The notes below the pieces were generated by a model. That model did not search any database. It saw nothing but the letters and a program-made list of their open reading frames with translations, and was not told the DNA's origin. Both the position numbers and the translations under genes were made by a program. A stretch of 64,000 bases of DNA from Pseudoteredinibacter isoporae_A (lineage in GTDB: Bacteria; Pseudomonadota; Gammaproteobacteria; Pseudomonadales; Cellvibrionaceae). This document shows positions 1-9,227 of the stretch, one piece after another (the first letter of the stretch is position 1; each line of letters begins with the position of its first letter). The DNA is taken from contig NZ_BAABWJ010000001.1 in the NCBI RefSeq assembly GCF_040372805.1, forward strand, positions 1,240,001 to 1,304,000. The letters run 5' to 3'.

Positions 1-51
1 TTTCCCTGGTTGGCGAAAGCGTTACTGAAAGCACTGCGCAAAGACAGTTAA
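1..51 (+). CDS. 3' end of an upstream gene (partial)
   Basis: An open frame enters from the left edge and ends at TAA 49-51, giving a basic, amphipathic tail (FPWLAKALLKALRKDS). It stops 15 bases before the next gene on the same strand, so the two may be co-transcribed. In many proteobacteria this type of oxidoreductase follows a TVP38/TMEM64 membrane protein, but sixteen residues are too few to identify the product. That it codes at all rests only on the frame and position. Confidence 0.35.
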   Translation, partial: FPWLAKALLKALRKDS

Positions 52-66
52 GCACGGGTTCTGTTT

Positions 67-1518
67 ATGTTTTCCAAGAAAAAGTATGACACTAATATTG
101 TGGTTATCGGTGCTGGCAGCGCTGGACTGATTTCCGCGAATATCGCCGCTACGCTGAATGCCAAGGTGACATTGATTGAGCGTCACAAGATGGGTGGTGA
201 TTGCCTCAATACCGGTTGCGTGCCAAGTAAGACTCTATTGCGTTCGGCTAAAATTCGACATTTGATTTCCGAATCCGATCGCTTCGGTTTGACGGTCTCC
301 GAGGCCTCTGTGGACTTCCCTGCCGTGATGGGAAGAGTGCAGTCGGTGATCAAACATATTGAACCCAATGATTCGATTGAGCGGTACACCTCATTGGGTG
401 TGGACTGCGTGACCGGTGATGCGACCTTGGTCTCACCGGAAGAAGTGCTGGTCAACGATCAAAAAATTCGTGCGCGTCACATTATCCTTGCCATGGGGGC
501 AAGGCCCTTTGTTCCCGATATCCCGGGATTGGAAAATATTCAGTACCTGACCTCCGATAATATATGGGAATTGGAAACCTTGCCTGAATCTATGTTGGTG
601 ATGGGATCAGGCGCTATTGCGTGTGAAATGACTCAGGCTTTTTCCCGATTGGGAACCAAGGTCAGTATGGTGCAGCGCTCATCGTCGATCTTGAATAAAG
701 AGGAACCCGAAGCGGGCGAGTTCATGTTGAAGACTTTTCAGGATGAAGGGGTTGATGTCAAACTCAATACCCGTATCAGTGAAGTGCGCGCGGCTGAGGG
801 GGGAAGCGTTGATGTGCTTTTGCGTACGGCTGACGGTGACGAACACTGGGAAAACTTCGGACATGTATTGCTGGCTGTTGGCCGCCAAGCCAATACCCGA
901 GGCATGGGCTTGGAAGAGGTGGGTGTCGAGCTCAATGAAGATGGCACCGTGAAAGTGGATGAGTATCTCCGCAGCAGCCATAAGAATATTCTTGCCTGTG
1001 GCGATGTGGCCGGACCCTATCAATTTACTCATATGGCATCTCATCAGGCTTGGTATGCCACGGTGAATGCTTTATTTGGTTTTGTGAAAAAGTTTAAGGT
1101 CGATTACCGAATTGTTCCCAAGGCGGTGTTTACCGATCCAGAAATCGCTTCGGTTGGTAAACTGGAATCCGAGTTGGCAGCGGCGTCAATTCCCTATGAG
1201 GTCATTAACTTCCCTCTGGATGATATGGATCGAGCGCTTGCTGAAGGAGAGGCCAAGGGTTTTATCAAAGTGTTGACTAAAGCCGGTAGTGACAAGATTC
1301 TGGGTGTGACGATTGTGGGTGCACACGCAGCTGAATTGCTGACTGAATTTGTAAACGCGATGAAAAATGGCCAGGGCTTGAATCATATTCTGGGTACGAT
1401 TCATATCTACCCAAGCTTCAGTGAGGCGAACAAATACCTGGCGGGACAATGGAAGCGTAAGCATGCACCCCAGTGGGCGTTGCGCATATTGAAAAAGTTA
1501 CACGCCTGGCGTCGTTGA
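67..1518 (+). CDS. FAD-dependent pyridine nucleotide-disulfide oxidoreductase (mercuric reductase / lipoamide dehydrogenase-like)
   Basis: Class I flavoprotein disulfide reductase of 483 residues. The N-terminal FAD-binding Rossmann motif GAGSAG is at residues 15-20. The redox-active disulfide motif GGDCLNTGCVPSK has Cys46 and Cys51. A second NAD(P)-binding motif (GSGAIACE) is near residue 180, the FAD-binding ACGDVAG near 320, and the C-terminal dimerisation domain carries HIYPSFSE, the His-Glu pair of the family. It lacks the N-terminal metal-binding domain and the C-terminal cysteine pair of true mercuric reductases, and no mer genes are nearby, so its disulfide substrate is unknown. It ends exactly where the convergent kinase gene ends, with no intergenic base. 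Confidence 0.85.
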   Translation: MFSKKKYDTNIVVIGAGSAGLISANIAATLNAKVTLIERHKMGGDCLNTGCVPSKTLLRSAKIRHLISESDRFGLTVSEASVDFPAVMGRVQSVIKHIEPNDSIERYTSLGVDCVTGDATLVSPEEVLVNDQKIRARHIILAMGARPFVPDIPGLENIQYLTSDNIWELETLPESMLVMGSGAIACEMTQAFSRLGTKVSMVQRSSSILNKEEPEAGEFMLKTFQDEGVDVKLNTRISEVRAAEGGSVDVLLRTADGDEHWENFGHVLLAVGRQANTRGMGLEEVGVELNEDGTVKVDEYLRSSHKNILACGDVAGPYQFTHMASHQAWYATVNALFGFVKKFKVDYRIVPKAVFTDPEIASVGKLESELAAASIPYEVINFPLDDMDRALAEGEAKGFIKVLTKAGSDKILGVTIVGAHAAELLTEFVNAMKNGQGLNHILGTIHIYPSFSEANKYLAGQWKRKHAPQWALRILKKLHAWRR

Positions 1519-3504
1519 TCAAGACGAAGCGTTGTTTTTCATTTCGTCTATTCCAATGCGGTGAAACAATTCTGAGAAGGCTTGAATGGTCAAAGGCTTG
1601 CTTAAGTGGTCATTGATGCCTTCTCGGTAAGCATTGTCGGTGTGTTCACCTTTGTCGTGTGCAGTGATTGCAATAATCTGGCAGTTGGCCAATTGCCGCT
1701 TACGTTCAATGTCCCGAATCATTTGGGTGGCTTTGATGCCGTCCATGACGGGCATTTCGATGTCCATTAAGATCAAGGGAAATTTCCCGGGATACAATTC
1801 AAAAAGTTCGACCGCTTCCAGTCCATTTTTGGCGACCACAGGTTCGACATTAAATTTTGAGAGTATTTTCTGTGCAACGATAATGTTCACACTATTGTCG
1901 TCCACCAGCATAACATTTAAACCATCTCGGGCCTGGGGTAACTGGCGTGATTGATCAGGACCCTGTTGGTCGACTGTGTATTGGCTGTCGCCGTTAGTGG
2001 TGTGCTCTACCTGCACATTAAGTTGGAAGGTAAACCAAAAGGTTGAACCTTCACCGAGCGTGCTTTCTACGCCGATATGACCGTGGGCAAATTCCACCAG
2101 GCGTTTGCAAATGGCCAAGCCGAGGCCTGAGCCACCGTACTGACGGGTAGTGCTGTTGTCGGCCTGGTTGAAGGGTGTGAAAAGGTTGGTGATGGCATTT
2201 TCCTCAATGCCAATGCCGGTGTCTTTTACCGAGAATCGAATCAGAACTTGTCGATCGATACTTTCTTCCAGCGAAACAGATAAGCGAACTTCCCCCTGTT
2301 GGGTAAACTTAATGGAGTTGCTCAAGAGATTGACAAGAACTTGGCGCAGCCGAGTTGGGTCGCCAACCACATTTTGAGGGACCGAAGGCTCGATATTTAA
2401 ATGAAATCCCAAGTTTTTTTGTCGAGCCTGACCGATGTAAATCTGATTGCAATCATTAAGCAGGCTGTGCAAATCAAAAGGGTGGGTCTCAAAGGCGACT
2501 TTGTTGGCCTCGATTTTCGAGTAGTCAAGGACATCATTCAATATGTGGATCAGGGAATCTCCAGAGCGTCGCATAATGTTTACATAATGCAACTGGGTTT
2601 CATTTAAGTCTGTATCGCTCAACAGTTCGGTCATGCCGATGATGCCATTCATGGGTGTGCGGATCTCATGGCTCATCGCAGCCAGAAAAAAGCTCTTTGC
2701 CTGGCTTGCATGTTCAGCTTCCTGCTGCTGTTTGATGGAGTCTAATTTTTGTTGCTGTTCTTGTACCAGTTGTTGGGACATGGTGCGGCGCATTTCAATG
2801 TCGCGCAGCAGGCTGGTGCGCATAATATTAAACCCCCGAACCACATTGCCCAATTCATCATTGTGTTCGCCTTCGCGTTCCAGCTGGAGAGGTTCATTCA
2901 AATTTCGTAAAGACAGCTTGCTGGCATAATTGGCGATGTGAGCGAGATGGCGGGTGAAGAGGCTGCGAATCAGTAGAAAGATCGCGAGCGAAACCAGCAA
3001 TGATTTGGTGAATTGGGCCAAAGCGATAAAGCGGGTGCGTTGCCAGAGTTTGTCATACACGCCGTCAAGGCTGATCAGTAAGGTCAGGTCACCCAGATGC
3101 TGCTCTTTGGTGTTGAGGTCTTTGTAAATCAGCGGGTAGACGCGCGTCATATGGCGCTCGCCAATGGCTTCATTTTGATCCACCGCGGTGATGGCTCTCG
3201 GGTGATCATCCCAGTTGGTCCAGTTGACCGTAACCTGGACAACGTCGTTGACATCGAGCATGCCGTGAACCTGAAGACGCAATTGTTCTTCATCGAAATT
3301 CCAGAGGCTTTTGGTGACGCTGGGCAACGTGCTAAGGCGGATTTGCTCCATACGCAATTCCAGATCGGCGAGGTCCTCGTTAAAGGAAGCGCGTAGTTGC
3401 AACACGACAGCAACCAGTGTGATGCCTGAGCTGATCAGAAGAATCCACGCCAACAGTTTCACTGTGAGCGAATGGTGTGTTGCACTGCCGTTGAAATCCC
3501 ACAT
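1519..3504 (-). CDS. Hybrid sensor histidine kinase / response regulator
   Basis: Membrane-bound hybrid histidine kinase of 661 residues. A transmembrane segment at about residues 15-37 and a second near 168-188 flank a periplasmic sensor region of about 130 residues. A HAMP-like linker and a Gln-rich coiled coil (about 235-265) lead into the HisKA domain with the H-box AMSHEIRTPMNG (His279). The HATPase domain follows (DTGIGIEE, GGSGLGLAI). A C-terminal receiver has MLVDDNSVN and the phosphoacceptor in LMDIEMPVMDG (Asp581). No Hpt domain, output regulator or partner gene adjoins it, so it is an orphan whose phosphorelay partner must be elsewhere. The signal is unknown. Confidence 0.9.
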   Translation of the reverse strand: MWDFNGSATHHSLTVKLLAWILLISSGITLVAVVLQLRASFNEDLADLELRMEQIRLSTLPSVTKSLWNFDEEQLRLQVHGMLDVNDVVQVTVNWTNWDDHPRAITAVDQNEAIGERHMTRVYPLIYKDLNTKEQHLGDLTLLISLDGVYDKLWQRTRFIALAQFTKSLLVSLAIFLLIRSLFTRHLAHIANYASKLSLRNLNEPLQLEREGEHNDELGNVVRGFNIMRTSLLRDIEMRRTMSQQLVQEQQQKLDSIKQQQEAEHASQAKSFFLAAMSHEIRTPMNGIIGMTELLSDTDLNETQLHYVNIMRRSGDSLIHILNDVLDYSKIEANKVAFETHPFDLHSLLNDCNQIYIGQARQKNLGFHLNIEPSVPQNVVGDPTRLRQVLVNLLSNSIKFTQQGEVRLSVSLEESIDRQVLIRFSVKDTGIGIEENAITNLFTPFNQADNSTTRQYGGSGLGLAICKRLVEFAHGHIGVESTLGEGSTFWFTFQLNVQVEHTTNGDSQYTVDQQGPDQSRQLPQARDGLNVMLVDDNSVNIIVAQKILSKFNVEPVVAKNGLEAVELFELYPGKFPLILMDIEMPVMDGIKATQMIRDIERKRQLANCQIIAITAHDKGEHTDNAYREGINDHLSKPLTIQAFSELFHRIGIDEMKNNASS

Positions 3505-3633
3505 AGTATTAATGAGCCCGCCGCTTCTTGGGTTTGTTTTATTGTCGGCTGCCGGGAAAGCCTTTACAGATTAGTCGACCTGCGCCCATATGCCAAGCAT
3601 AGGCCAGATCGGGTCTGTGTGAGTTTGTATAGA

Positions 3634-4767
3634 CTAGTCCGGCATAAAAGCGGCAATGGTGTTGTTCAGAAAGCGCTGCCCAAGCTCGGTTGTTTGCAGT
3701 TGCCCATTGCTGAGGACAATCAAATTTTGAGTTTCCAGCTGCTCAAGTGGGCCGCGAATGGCAGAGAGCGGCAGGAAGGTTCGTTGTTCGAACAGTGACA
3801 GGTCAACTGAACCGGTCAGGCGCAGGGCATTCATCATAAATTCCAGGGCCAGTTGATCGCCTTCAATAACCTCATGGCCAGCAGTGAAGTGCTTGTTCTC
3901 GTCCATATAGTGAGCGGGCAGGCGGGTTTTCCAGAAACGATGGACTTGCCCTTCGCGAGTGATTTTGCTGTGGGCTCCGGCGCCGAGTCCCAAATAGTCT
4001 CCAAACTGCCAGTAATTTACATTGTGGCGACTTTGCTTGCCTCGGCTGTACGCCGATACTTCATATTGTGCAAAACCGTGTTCAGCCAGAAAGTTTTGCC
4101 CCTGCCATTGAATCTCGGCGAGATCATCATCAATAGGCAGCTGGGGTGGGCGTTTGAAATATTCGGTATTCGGTTCAATGGTGAGCTGATACCAGGACAG
4201 GTGTTCGGGCTTCAGGTCGATGGCGCGTTGCAAATCGGCTTTGGCGGCGGCCACACTTTGTTGCGGCAGGCCATGCATCAAATCGAGATTCACATTGTCG
4301 AAGCCCGCTTGTCGAGCCATGTCCATGGCTTTCTCTGCCTGTTCGGCTGAGTGAATTCGGCCCAGGGCTTTCAATTGTTCATTGCCAAAACTTTGCACAC
4401 CAATCGACAGGCGATTAATACCAGCTTGACGATACCCCTTAAACCGTTGTTGTTCCGCAGTGCCTGGGTTGGCTTCCATTGTGACTTCAATGTCGTCGCT
4501 GAAGGGGATGTGGGCTTCGATCTGGCTGAGTATTTTTTCGAAGGCCGCCGGGCTGAATAGACTCGGAGTACCGCCGCCGATAAAGATGGATTGCAAGGGA
4601 CGGTCTTGTACCCATTCAAGGCTTTGCTTCAAGTCCTTGATCAGCTCTTCGCAATAGGCCGCTTCGGGTAATTCTTCTTCCGCCCGATGAGAGTTGAAGT
4701 CACAGTAAGGGCATTTGCGCACACACCAGGGAACATGGAGGTACATCGAAAGAGGAGGTGTATTCAC
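3634..4767 (-). CDS. hemW: Radical SAM heme chaperone HemW
   Basis: 377-residue radical SAM protein related to oxygen-independent coproporphyrinogen oxidase. The 4Fe-4S cluster motif CVRKCPYC (CxxxCxxC) lies at residues 15-22, directly after a short N-terminus, which is the HemW rather than the HemN arrangement. The glycine-rich SAM motif FIGGGTPS follows near residue 62. HemW is understood to insert heme into acceptor proteins rather than to make coproporphyrinogen. The start overlaps the end of rdgB by four bases, indicating translational coupling; rdgB-hemW pairing is common in gammaproteobacteria. Confidence 0.93.
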   Translation of the reverse strand: MNTPPLSMYLHVPWCVRKCPYCDFNSHRAEEELPEAAYCEELIKDLKQSLEWVQDRPLQSIFIGGGTPSLFSPAAFEKILSQIEAHIPFSDDIEVTMEANPGTAEQQRFKGYRQAGINRLSIGVQSFGNEQLKALGRIHSAEQAEKAMDMARQAGFDNVNLDLMHGLPQQSVAAAKADLQRAIDLKPEHLSWYQLTIEPNTEYFKRPPQLPIDDDLAEIQWQGQNFLAEHGFAQYEVSAYSRGKQSRHNVNYWQFGDYLGLGAGAHSKITREGQVHRFWKTRLPAHYMDENKHFTAGHEVIEGDQLALEFMMNALRLTGSVDLSLFEQRTFLPLSAIRGPLEQLETQNLIVLSNGQLQTTELGQRFLNNTIAAFMPD

Positions 4768-5366
4768 CGATGAGCTTCCATGGCATTCATGAGCAGCGCC
4801 AAGGCCTGGCCGCGATGACTGATTTTATTTTTAAGCGCACGATCCAGTTCGGCTGAGCTGCATTGTTGCGCTTCCAGCCAAAACAGTGGGTCGTAACCAA
4901 AGCCTTGCTCTCCCCGGGGTGCATGCAGAATGCGTCCTTCCCAGCTGGCATGGCATATCAACGGAGTGGGGTCTTTTTTATGGCGCATATAAACCAGCAC
5001 ACAATGAAAACGGGCGCTACGCTCTGCATCCGATAATCCCTGGAGCTTTTCCAGTAACAATTCATTATTGCGTTGATCGTTTGCGTTCGCTCCGCTGAAA
5101 CGGGCGGAATAAATACCCGGAGCGCCCTGGAGTGCGTCCACTTCCAATCCAGAATCGTCCGAGATTGCAGGCATGCCGGTAATTGCGCAAGCGTGGCGTG
5201 CTTTGATGATGGCGTTTTCGACAAAGCTCAGGCCGGTTTCTTCGGCGTCTTCGACACCCAGGTCACGCTGGGGTTTGATGCGGATGTCCAGAGGAGAAAA
5301 CAGAGCCTGGAATTCTTTCAGCTTGCCCTGATTATTGCTGGCAAGGACTATGGTTTTATCATTCAT
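4764..5366 (-). CDS. rdgB: XTP/dITP pyrophosphatase (RdgB/HAM1 family)
   Basis: 200-residue Ham1-family nucleotide pyrophosphatase that hydrolyses dITP, ITP and XTP to monophosphates, keeping deaminated purines out of DNA and RNA. The N-terminal substrate-binding motif LASNNQGKLKEF and the catalytic SDDSGLEVDAL (about residues 70-80) are intact, as is the C-terminal FGYDPLF and SHRGQAL. Length matches the family (about 197). It lies between the DUF4426 gene and hemW, with a four-base overlap into hemW, in a minus-strand housekeeping run. Confidence 0.95.
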   Translation of the reverse strand: MNDKTIVLASNNQGKLKEFQALFSPLDIRIKPQRDLGVEDAEETGLSFVENAIIKARHACAITGMPAISDDSGLEVDALQGAPGIYSARFSGANANDQRNNELLLEKLQGLSDAERSARFHCVLVYMRHKKDPTPLICHASWEGRILHAPRGEQGFGYDPLFWLEAQQCSSAELDRALKNKISHRGQALALLMNAMEAHR

Positions 5367-5423
5367 GGTGGTCTGCTTGTTATCACGAAGTTTGACTGGT
5401 GGCTCACGATCTTTATGTGTGCG

Positions 5424-5888
5424 CTAATCGGTGTTCATTTTTCGATGGAAGCGAAAGCTGTGGCTTTTTTCCGAGCCTTCGGGTGTAACAGTGATGTGGA
5501 AGTGCAGAACTTCTTCATTGTCAAACCGCAGGGGGGCAAGATAATAGACGGCGTTTTGTTCTTTGATCTCTTTAAACACCAGTTGGCGAGTTTGTTGGAT
5601 CAAATTTTTAAACTCACCGGTCACTTGCGCAGAACCCCCTCGAATATTGCCGTTCTTTAACACGGCTATATTCACCAAGGCACGATTGGCACCGCGAACA
5701 AGGTCATAGGCTTTGGCAATGTCGGGCGGAATGAAACTGCTGTTAAAGACACTAAAGAATACTTTGTACTCGCCAAACTCTTCATAGGGTTTGCCAAGCT
5801 CTCGGGCTTCCTGTGCCTGACTGTTGGTGGCTAGGCCAAACAGGAATAGGCTGAAAAAGAGTAGGAACGAGGATTTGATGTGAGGCAT
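5424..5888 (-). CDS. DUF4426 domain-containing exported protein
   Basis: 154-residue small protein with an N-terminal signal peptide (hydrophobic core about residues 6-20, likely cleavage after NSQA). The mature region, FGEYKVFFSVFNSSFIPP followed by alternating strands and ending RFHRKMNTD, matches my memory of the DUF4426 family, which in Pseudomonas-like genomes also sits between metW and rdgB. Function is unknown; a periplasmic beta-rich fold is inferred. It starts 8 bases after metW ends, so it is likely in the metX-metW transcript. Confidence 0.75.
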   Translation of the reverse strand: MPHIKSSFLLFFSLFLFGLATNSQAQEARELGKPYEEFGEYKVFFSVFNSSFIPPDIAKAYDLVRGANRALVNIAVLKNGNIRGGSAQVTGEFKNLIQQTRQLVFKEIKEQNAVYYLAPLRFDNEEVLHFHITVTPEGSEKSHSFRFHRKMNTD

Positions 5889-5896
5889 GATGACAC

Positions 5897-6484
5897 CTAT
5901 CGTTTGCGTAAATGATATATCGCAGTAATACCGAAGAAATTTGGCAGGGCCTGTTTGATCAGTCTGCCTTGACCTTGCGTAGTGACGCGTCGGCTGATGA
6001 TTTCAATAGCCAGTTCCTGGCAGAGCACTTCAAAATCTTTCACTGTGCAAAAATGAATGTTTGGCGTGTCGTACCATTGATACGGTAATAGGTCGGACAC
6101 GGGCATGCGTCCGGACAGTGCCAAATGCCAACGCGCGCGCCAGTGACCAAAGTTTGGAAAGGTCACAATGCATTCTTGTCCGACGCGCAGCATTTCCTGC
6201 AAAACCAAATGGGGGAAGCGCATGGTTTGCAGAGCTTGGGTCATCACCACGGTATCGAAACTGTTGTCGGCAAAATTGCCGAGCCCGCGATCGAGATTCT
6301 GTTCAATAACGTTGACACCGCGAGCGACGCAGGCGCTGATTTGGTCGGGATCAATTTCCAGGCCATAGCCGTTCACCTCTTTTTGCTGAAGGCGCTCCAG
6401 CAGTGCACCGTCACCACAGGCCAAATCCAGAACTTTTTGACCTGGCTGAATCCAGGTGCTGATGATGTCCAGATCACTGCGCAT
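5897..6484 (-). CDS. metW: Methionine biosynthesis protein MetW (methyltransferase-like)
   Basis: 195-residue class I SAM-dependent methyltransferase-fold protein. The SAM-binding loop VLDLACGDGALLERL is at about residues 18-32, followed by the acidic GLEIDPDQI strand. MetW accompanies MetX in many proteobacteria and is reported to be needed for MetX activity or methionine synthesis, although its exact reaction is unsettled. It overlaps the end of metX by 11 bases, so the two are translationally coupled. Confidence 0.9.
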   Translation of the reverse strand: MRSDLDIISTWIQPGQKVLDLACGDGALLERLQQKEVNGYGLEIDPDQISACVARGVNVIEQNLDRGLGNFADNSFDTVVMTQALQTMRFPHLVLQEMLRVGQECIVTFPNFGHWRARWHLALSGRMPVSDLLPYQWYDTPNIHFCTVKDFEVLCQELAIEIISRRVTTQGQGRLIKQALPNFFGITAIYHLRKR

Positions 6485-7640
6485 GTTGTTGGCTCTCTAT
6501 TTGCTGGGCAACACCTTTAAGGTAATTGCTGAACACGGTCTCGTATCGCTCATTTGGTAGCAGGAAGGCGTCATGCCCCGCATCGGATTCGATTTCAGCA
6601 TAGGTAACGGATTTACCTGCGGCCATCAGGGCATCGGCAATTTCTTTCGAGCGTGCAGGCGCAAAGCGCCAGTCGCTGGTAAAGGAAATGACCAGAAACT
6701 TACAGCGTGCGTGGCTAAAGGCTTCTGCAGCGTCGTGTTGGTATTCCCGAGCCAGATCAAAATAATCCAATGCTTGAGTCATCAGAATATAGGTGTTGGC
6801 GTCGAAGCTGGTGGAAAACTTTTCGCCCTGATAGCGCAGGTAGCTCTGAATCTGAAATTCGACGGGTTCGTCCTGCCCTTGTTCGAAGGTGCCGGAACGC
6901 AACTGGCGGCCAAATTTTTCTCCCATGCCATCGCCCGATAGATAGGTAATGTGCCCAATCATGCGCGCAACTGAAAGACCGGCTCGGGGAATATTGTCTT
7001 CTTGTTGGTAGTGCCCGTCGGAAAAATCAGGGTCACTGCAAATCGCTTGGCGCGCGGTTTCATTAAAGGCAATGTTCTGCGCGGTGAGCTTCATGGCGGA
7101 TGCAATAACGATGCAGTGTTTGATTCGCTCTGGGTATTCCAGCGACCAGCGCATGGCCTGCATGCCACCGAGACTCCCGCCAATCACGGCGGCCCAGCAT
7201 TCGATACCGAGACGATCGGCGAGGCGTGCCTGGCTGTTAACCCAGTCTCGCACGCGCAGTCGGGGAAAATCCGGTCCCCAGGGCTCACCGGTGTCCGGGT
7301 TGATGCTGCTAGGACCAGTGGACCCGTCACAGCCACCGATATTGTTCAGAGAGACAACGTAAAAGTGATTGGTGTCGATGGGTTTTCCCGGTCCGATATA
7401 GGCATCCCACCAACCGGGTTTGCTGTCTTCATAACTGTGGAAGCCGGCGGCATGGTGATTACCAGACAGGGCGTGGCAAATCAGAATGGCATTACTGGCA
7501 GACGCATTCAGCTCGCCATAGCATTCATAATAAAGCTGGTACTGGTCCAGAGTTCGTCCCGAAGCCAAAGGCAGTGGTTCACTGAATTCCGCGCACTGAG
7601 TTTCGACCAGGCCGACACTGTGATCGTCTATCTTGGTCAT
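6474..7640 (-). CDS. metX: Homoserine O-acyltransferase MetX
   Basis: 388-residue alpha/beta-hydrolase-fold enzyme that acylates L-homoserine, the first committed step to methionine. The nucleophile elbow GGSLGGMQ places the catalytic Ser at residue 156. The C-terminal region has the triad Asp (SFTSDWRF) and His (DAGHDAFLL). The oxyanion region HALSGNHHAAG is near residue 56. In pseudomonad-type MetX the acyl donor is often succinyl-CoA; the sequence alone does not let me choose between acetyl and succinyl. Coupled to metW downstream and preceded closely by yggT. Confidence 0.93.
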   Translation of the reverse strand: MTKIDDHSVGLVETQCAEFSEPLPLASGRTLDQYQLYYECYGELNASASNAILICHALSGNHHAAGFHSYEDSKPGWWDAYIGPGKPIDTNHFYVVSLNNIGGCDGSTGPSSINPDTGEPWGPDFPRLRVRDWVNSQARLADRLGIECWAAVIGGSLGGMQAMRWSLEYPERIKHCIVIASAMKLTAQNIAFNETARQAICSDPDFSDGHYQQEDNIPRAGLSVARMIGHITYLSGDGMGEKFGRQLRSGTFEQGQDEPVEFQIQSYLRYQGEKFSTSFDANTYILMTQALDYFDLAREYQHDAAEAFSHARCKFLVISFTSDWRFAPARSKEIADALMAAGKSVTYAEIESDAGHDAFLLPNERYETVFSNYLKGVAQQIESQQHAQ

Positions 7641-7646
7641 GTGCGC

Positions 7647-8243
7647 CTACACACCGATCACTAAGCTGGCGATCGAGCGACTAATGCCCACCTCATAGGC
7701 AAGGCTGCTCAAGAGAATGCCCAGAATTCCAAGTACCAAAAAGGCAAAGATCGGGCTGATGTCGAAACCGCCCAAATCCGGAACCAATCGGCGGAACGGG
7801 CGCATCATGGGTGCCAGCAACTGATTGAGCAACAAGACGGCTGGGTTTGGATTATGCGGAGCAATCCAGCCCAGAATAATGGATATAAACAAACCCCATT
7901 TGTAGATGTTCAGGATCAGGCCAACCAGGCCGACAATCGCCCAGGTCAATACATGGAAAGGGTTCAGGAAGCCGGCGCCAATCACGGCCGCGCAGGCCTG
8001 AATCAGCAACCAGTGCAATGCGATCGCCAGGACGATGCAGGCCATGTCGAGACCAAACAAGCCCGGAATAATTTTGCGCAACGGCAGCAACAATGGGTTG
8101 GTGGCTTTCACCAGAAATTGCGACACCGGATTGTAAAAATCAGCGCGCGCCAGTTGCAGCAGAAAACGTATCACGATAAGCGCTATATATAAGCTGCCCA
8201 GCGTTTGCAGAACATACAGGCCAATCTCGTTGAGCGCCCCCAT
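7647..8243 (-). CDS. YggT family integral membrane protein
   Basis: 198-residue polytopic inner-membrane protein with two YggT repeats. The first has NPVSQFLVKATNPLL after a transmembrane helix (about residues 35-52), the second has LLLNQLLAPMMRPFRRL (about 135-152). Each repeat has hydrophobic helices on both sides, about five to six in total. The family is linked to osmotic or ion stress and cell-division-associated gene clusters, but no biochemical function is established. It lies between proC and metX with only 6 bases to metX, as in Pseudomonas. Confidence 0.9.
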   Translation of the reverse strand: MGALNEIGLYVLQTLGSLYIALIVIRFLLQLARADFYNPVSQFLVKATNPLLLPLRKIIPGLFGLDMACIVLAIALHWLLIQACAAVIGAGFLNPFHVLTWAIVGLVGLILNIYKWGLFISIILGWIAPHNPNPAVLLLNQLLAPMMRPFRRLVPDLGGFDISPIFAFLVLGILGILLSSLAYEVGISRSIASLVIGV

Positions 8244-8341
8244 GGTAATCTCCTTAAAAACGAAGCGTCGTTTTGCTTTTGTGCAGCGAATTATAGGCTA
8301 TCGCGCCGTTGCTCGCTGCTGACTTTGCGCTGGTTTACAGT

Positions 8342-9166
8342 TCAGCCCAGTTCTTTGGCCATTTCGCGGGCTCGGTTACTGCAGGCCTGCATGGCCCCGG
8401 AAAACAGCTCACGTAAACCGTGTTCTTCAAAATGCGCAATGGCCTGGGCGGTGGTACCGCCGGGAGAGGTCACGCGGCGGCGCAGCTCGAGCACATCGAC
8501 ATCACTGTGTTGTGCCAGGGTGGCGGCGCCCAAAACGGTTTGAATCGTGAGTTCGGTAGCGCTGTCACGATCAAGCCCCTGTTGAACGCCTTCGTTGATC
8601 ATCGCTTCCATGGCCAGGAAGAAGTATGCCGGACCGCTGCCTGAGACAGCGATAATGGAATCGATCAAGGCCTCTTCCTCAAGCCACTTTACCAGCCCCA
8701 CAGAAGCCTGAATCGACTCGGCGAGTTCCCGCTGCTCAGCGCTGCAATTGTCGTTGGCGTACAGGCCGGCGGCTCCCACACCAACCAGTGACGGGGTGTT
8801 AGGCATGGCGCGCACAATCGCCAGATCTTCCCCTAGCCATTGGCTGAGGCTGGCCGATGGAATGCCGGCGGCCAGAGAGATAATCAGCGGCTTGTGGGCC
8901 AGATGAGCGCTGATCTCGTTGGCGACTTGTTCAAGCATCTGGGGCTTCACGCCCAGCACCACGACTTCTGCTGCCGCGCATGCCCGAGCATTGTTGTGGT
9001 CCGTGTGCACACCAAACTGCTCAGACAGGGGCTTGAGGTGTTTATCGCTGGGGGCGCAGGCGATGATTTGCTCAGCGTTGAAGTGACCTTTCAGCATGCC
9101 GCCAATAACCGCGCTGGACATATTACCAGCGCCGATAAATGCAATTTTAGGTGCCTTGTTGTTCAT
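8342..9166 (-). CDS. proC: Pyrroline-5-carboxylate reductase
   Basis: 274-residue NAD(P)H-dependent reductase performing the last step of proline synthesis. N-terminal Rossmann motif FIGAGNMSSAVIGGM (about residues 10-24), the conserved VRAMPNTPSLVG near 118, and the C-terminal signature VTSPGGTTAQAI with substrate-binding Thr/Ser residues. Length is typical (about 270). It sits between yggS and yggT, the common proteobacterial cluster. Confidence 0.95.
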   Translation of the reverse strand: MNNKAPKIAFIGAGNMSSAVIGGMLKGHFNAEQIIACAPSDKHLKPLSEQFGVHTDHNNARACAAAEVVVLGVKPQMLEQVANEISAHLAHKPLIISLAAGIPSASLSQWLGEDLAIVRAMPNTPSLVGVGAAGLYANDNCSAEQRELAESIQASVGLVKWLEEEALIDSIIAVSGSGPAYFFLAMEAMINEGVQQGLDRDSATELTIQTVLGAATLAQHSDVDVLELRRRVTSPGGTTAQAIAHFEEHGLRELFSGAMQACSNRAREMAKELG

Positions 9167-9227
9167 CTTTTTGTATCTCTAACAATGGTTGTAAGGGAGT
9201 GATTACGCTCAGGTACCGAGCTGTGCA

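Noticed and set aside
67..1518. Mercuric reductase
   Set aside because: Family motifs fit, but there is no metal-binding N-terminal domain, no C-terminal Cys pair and no mer genes nearby.
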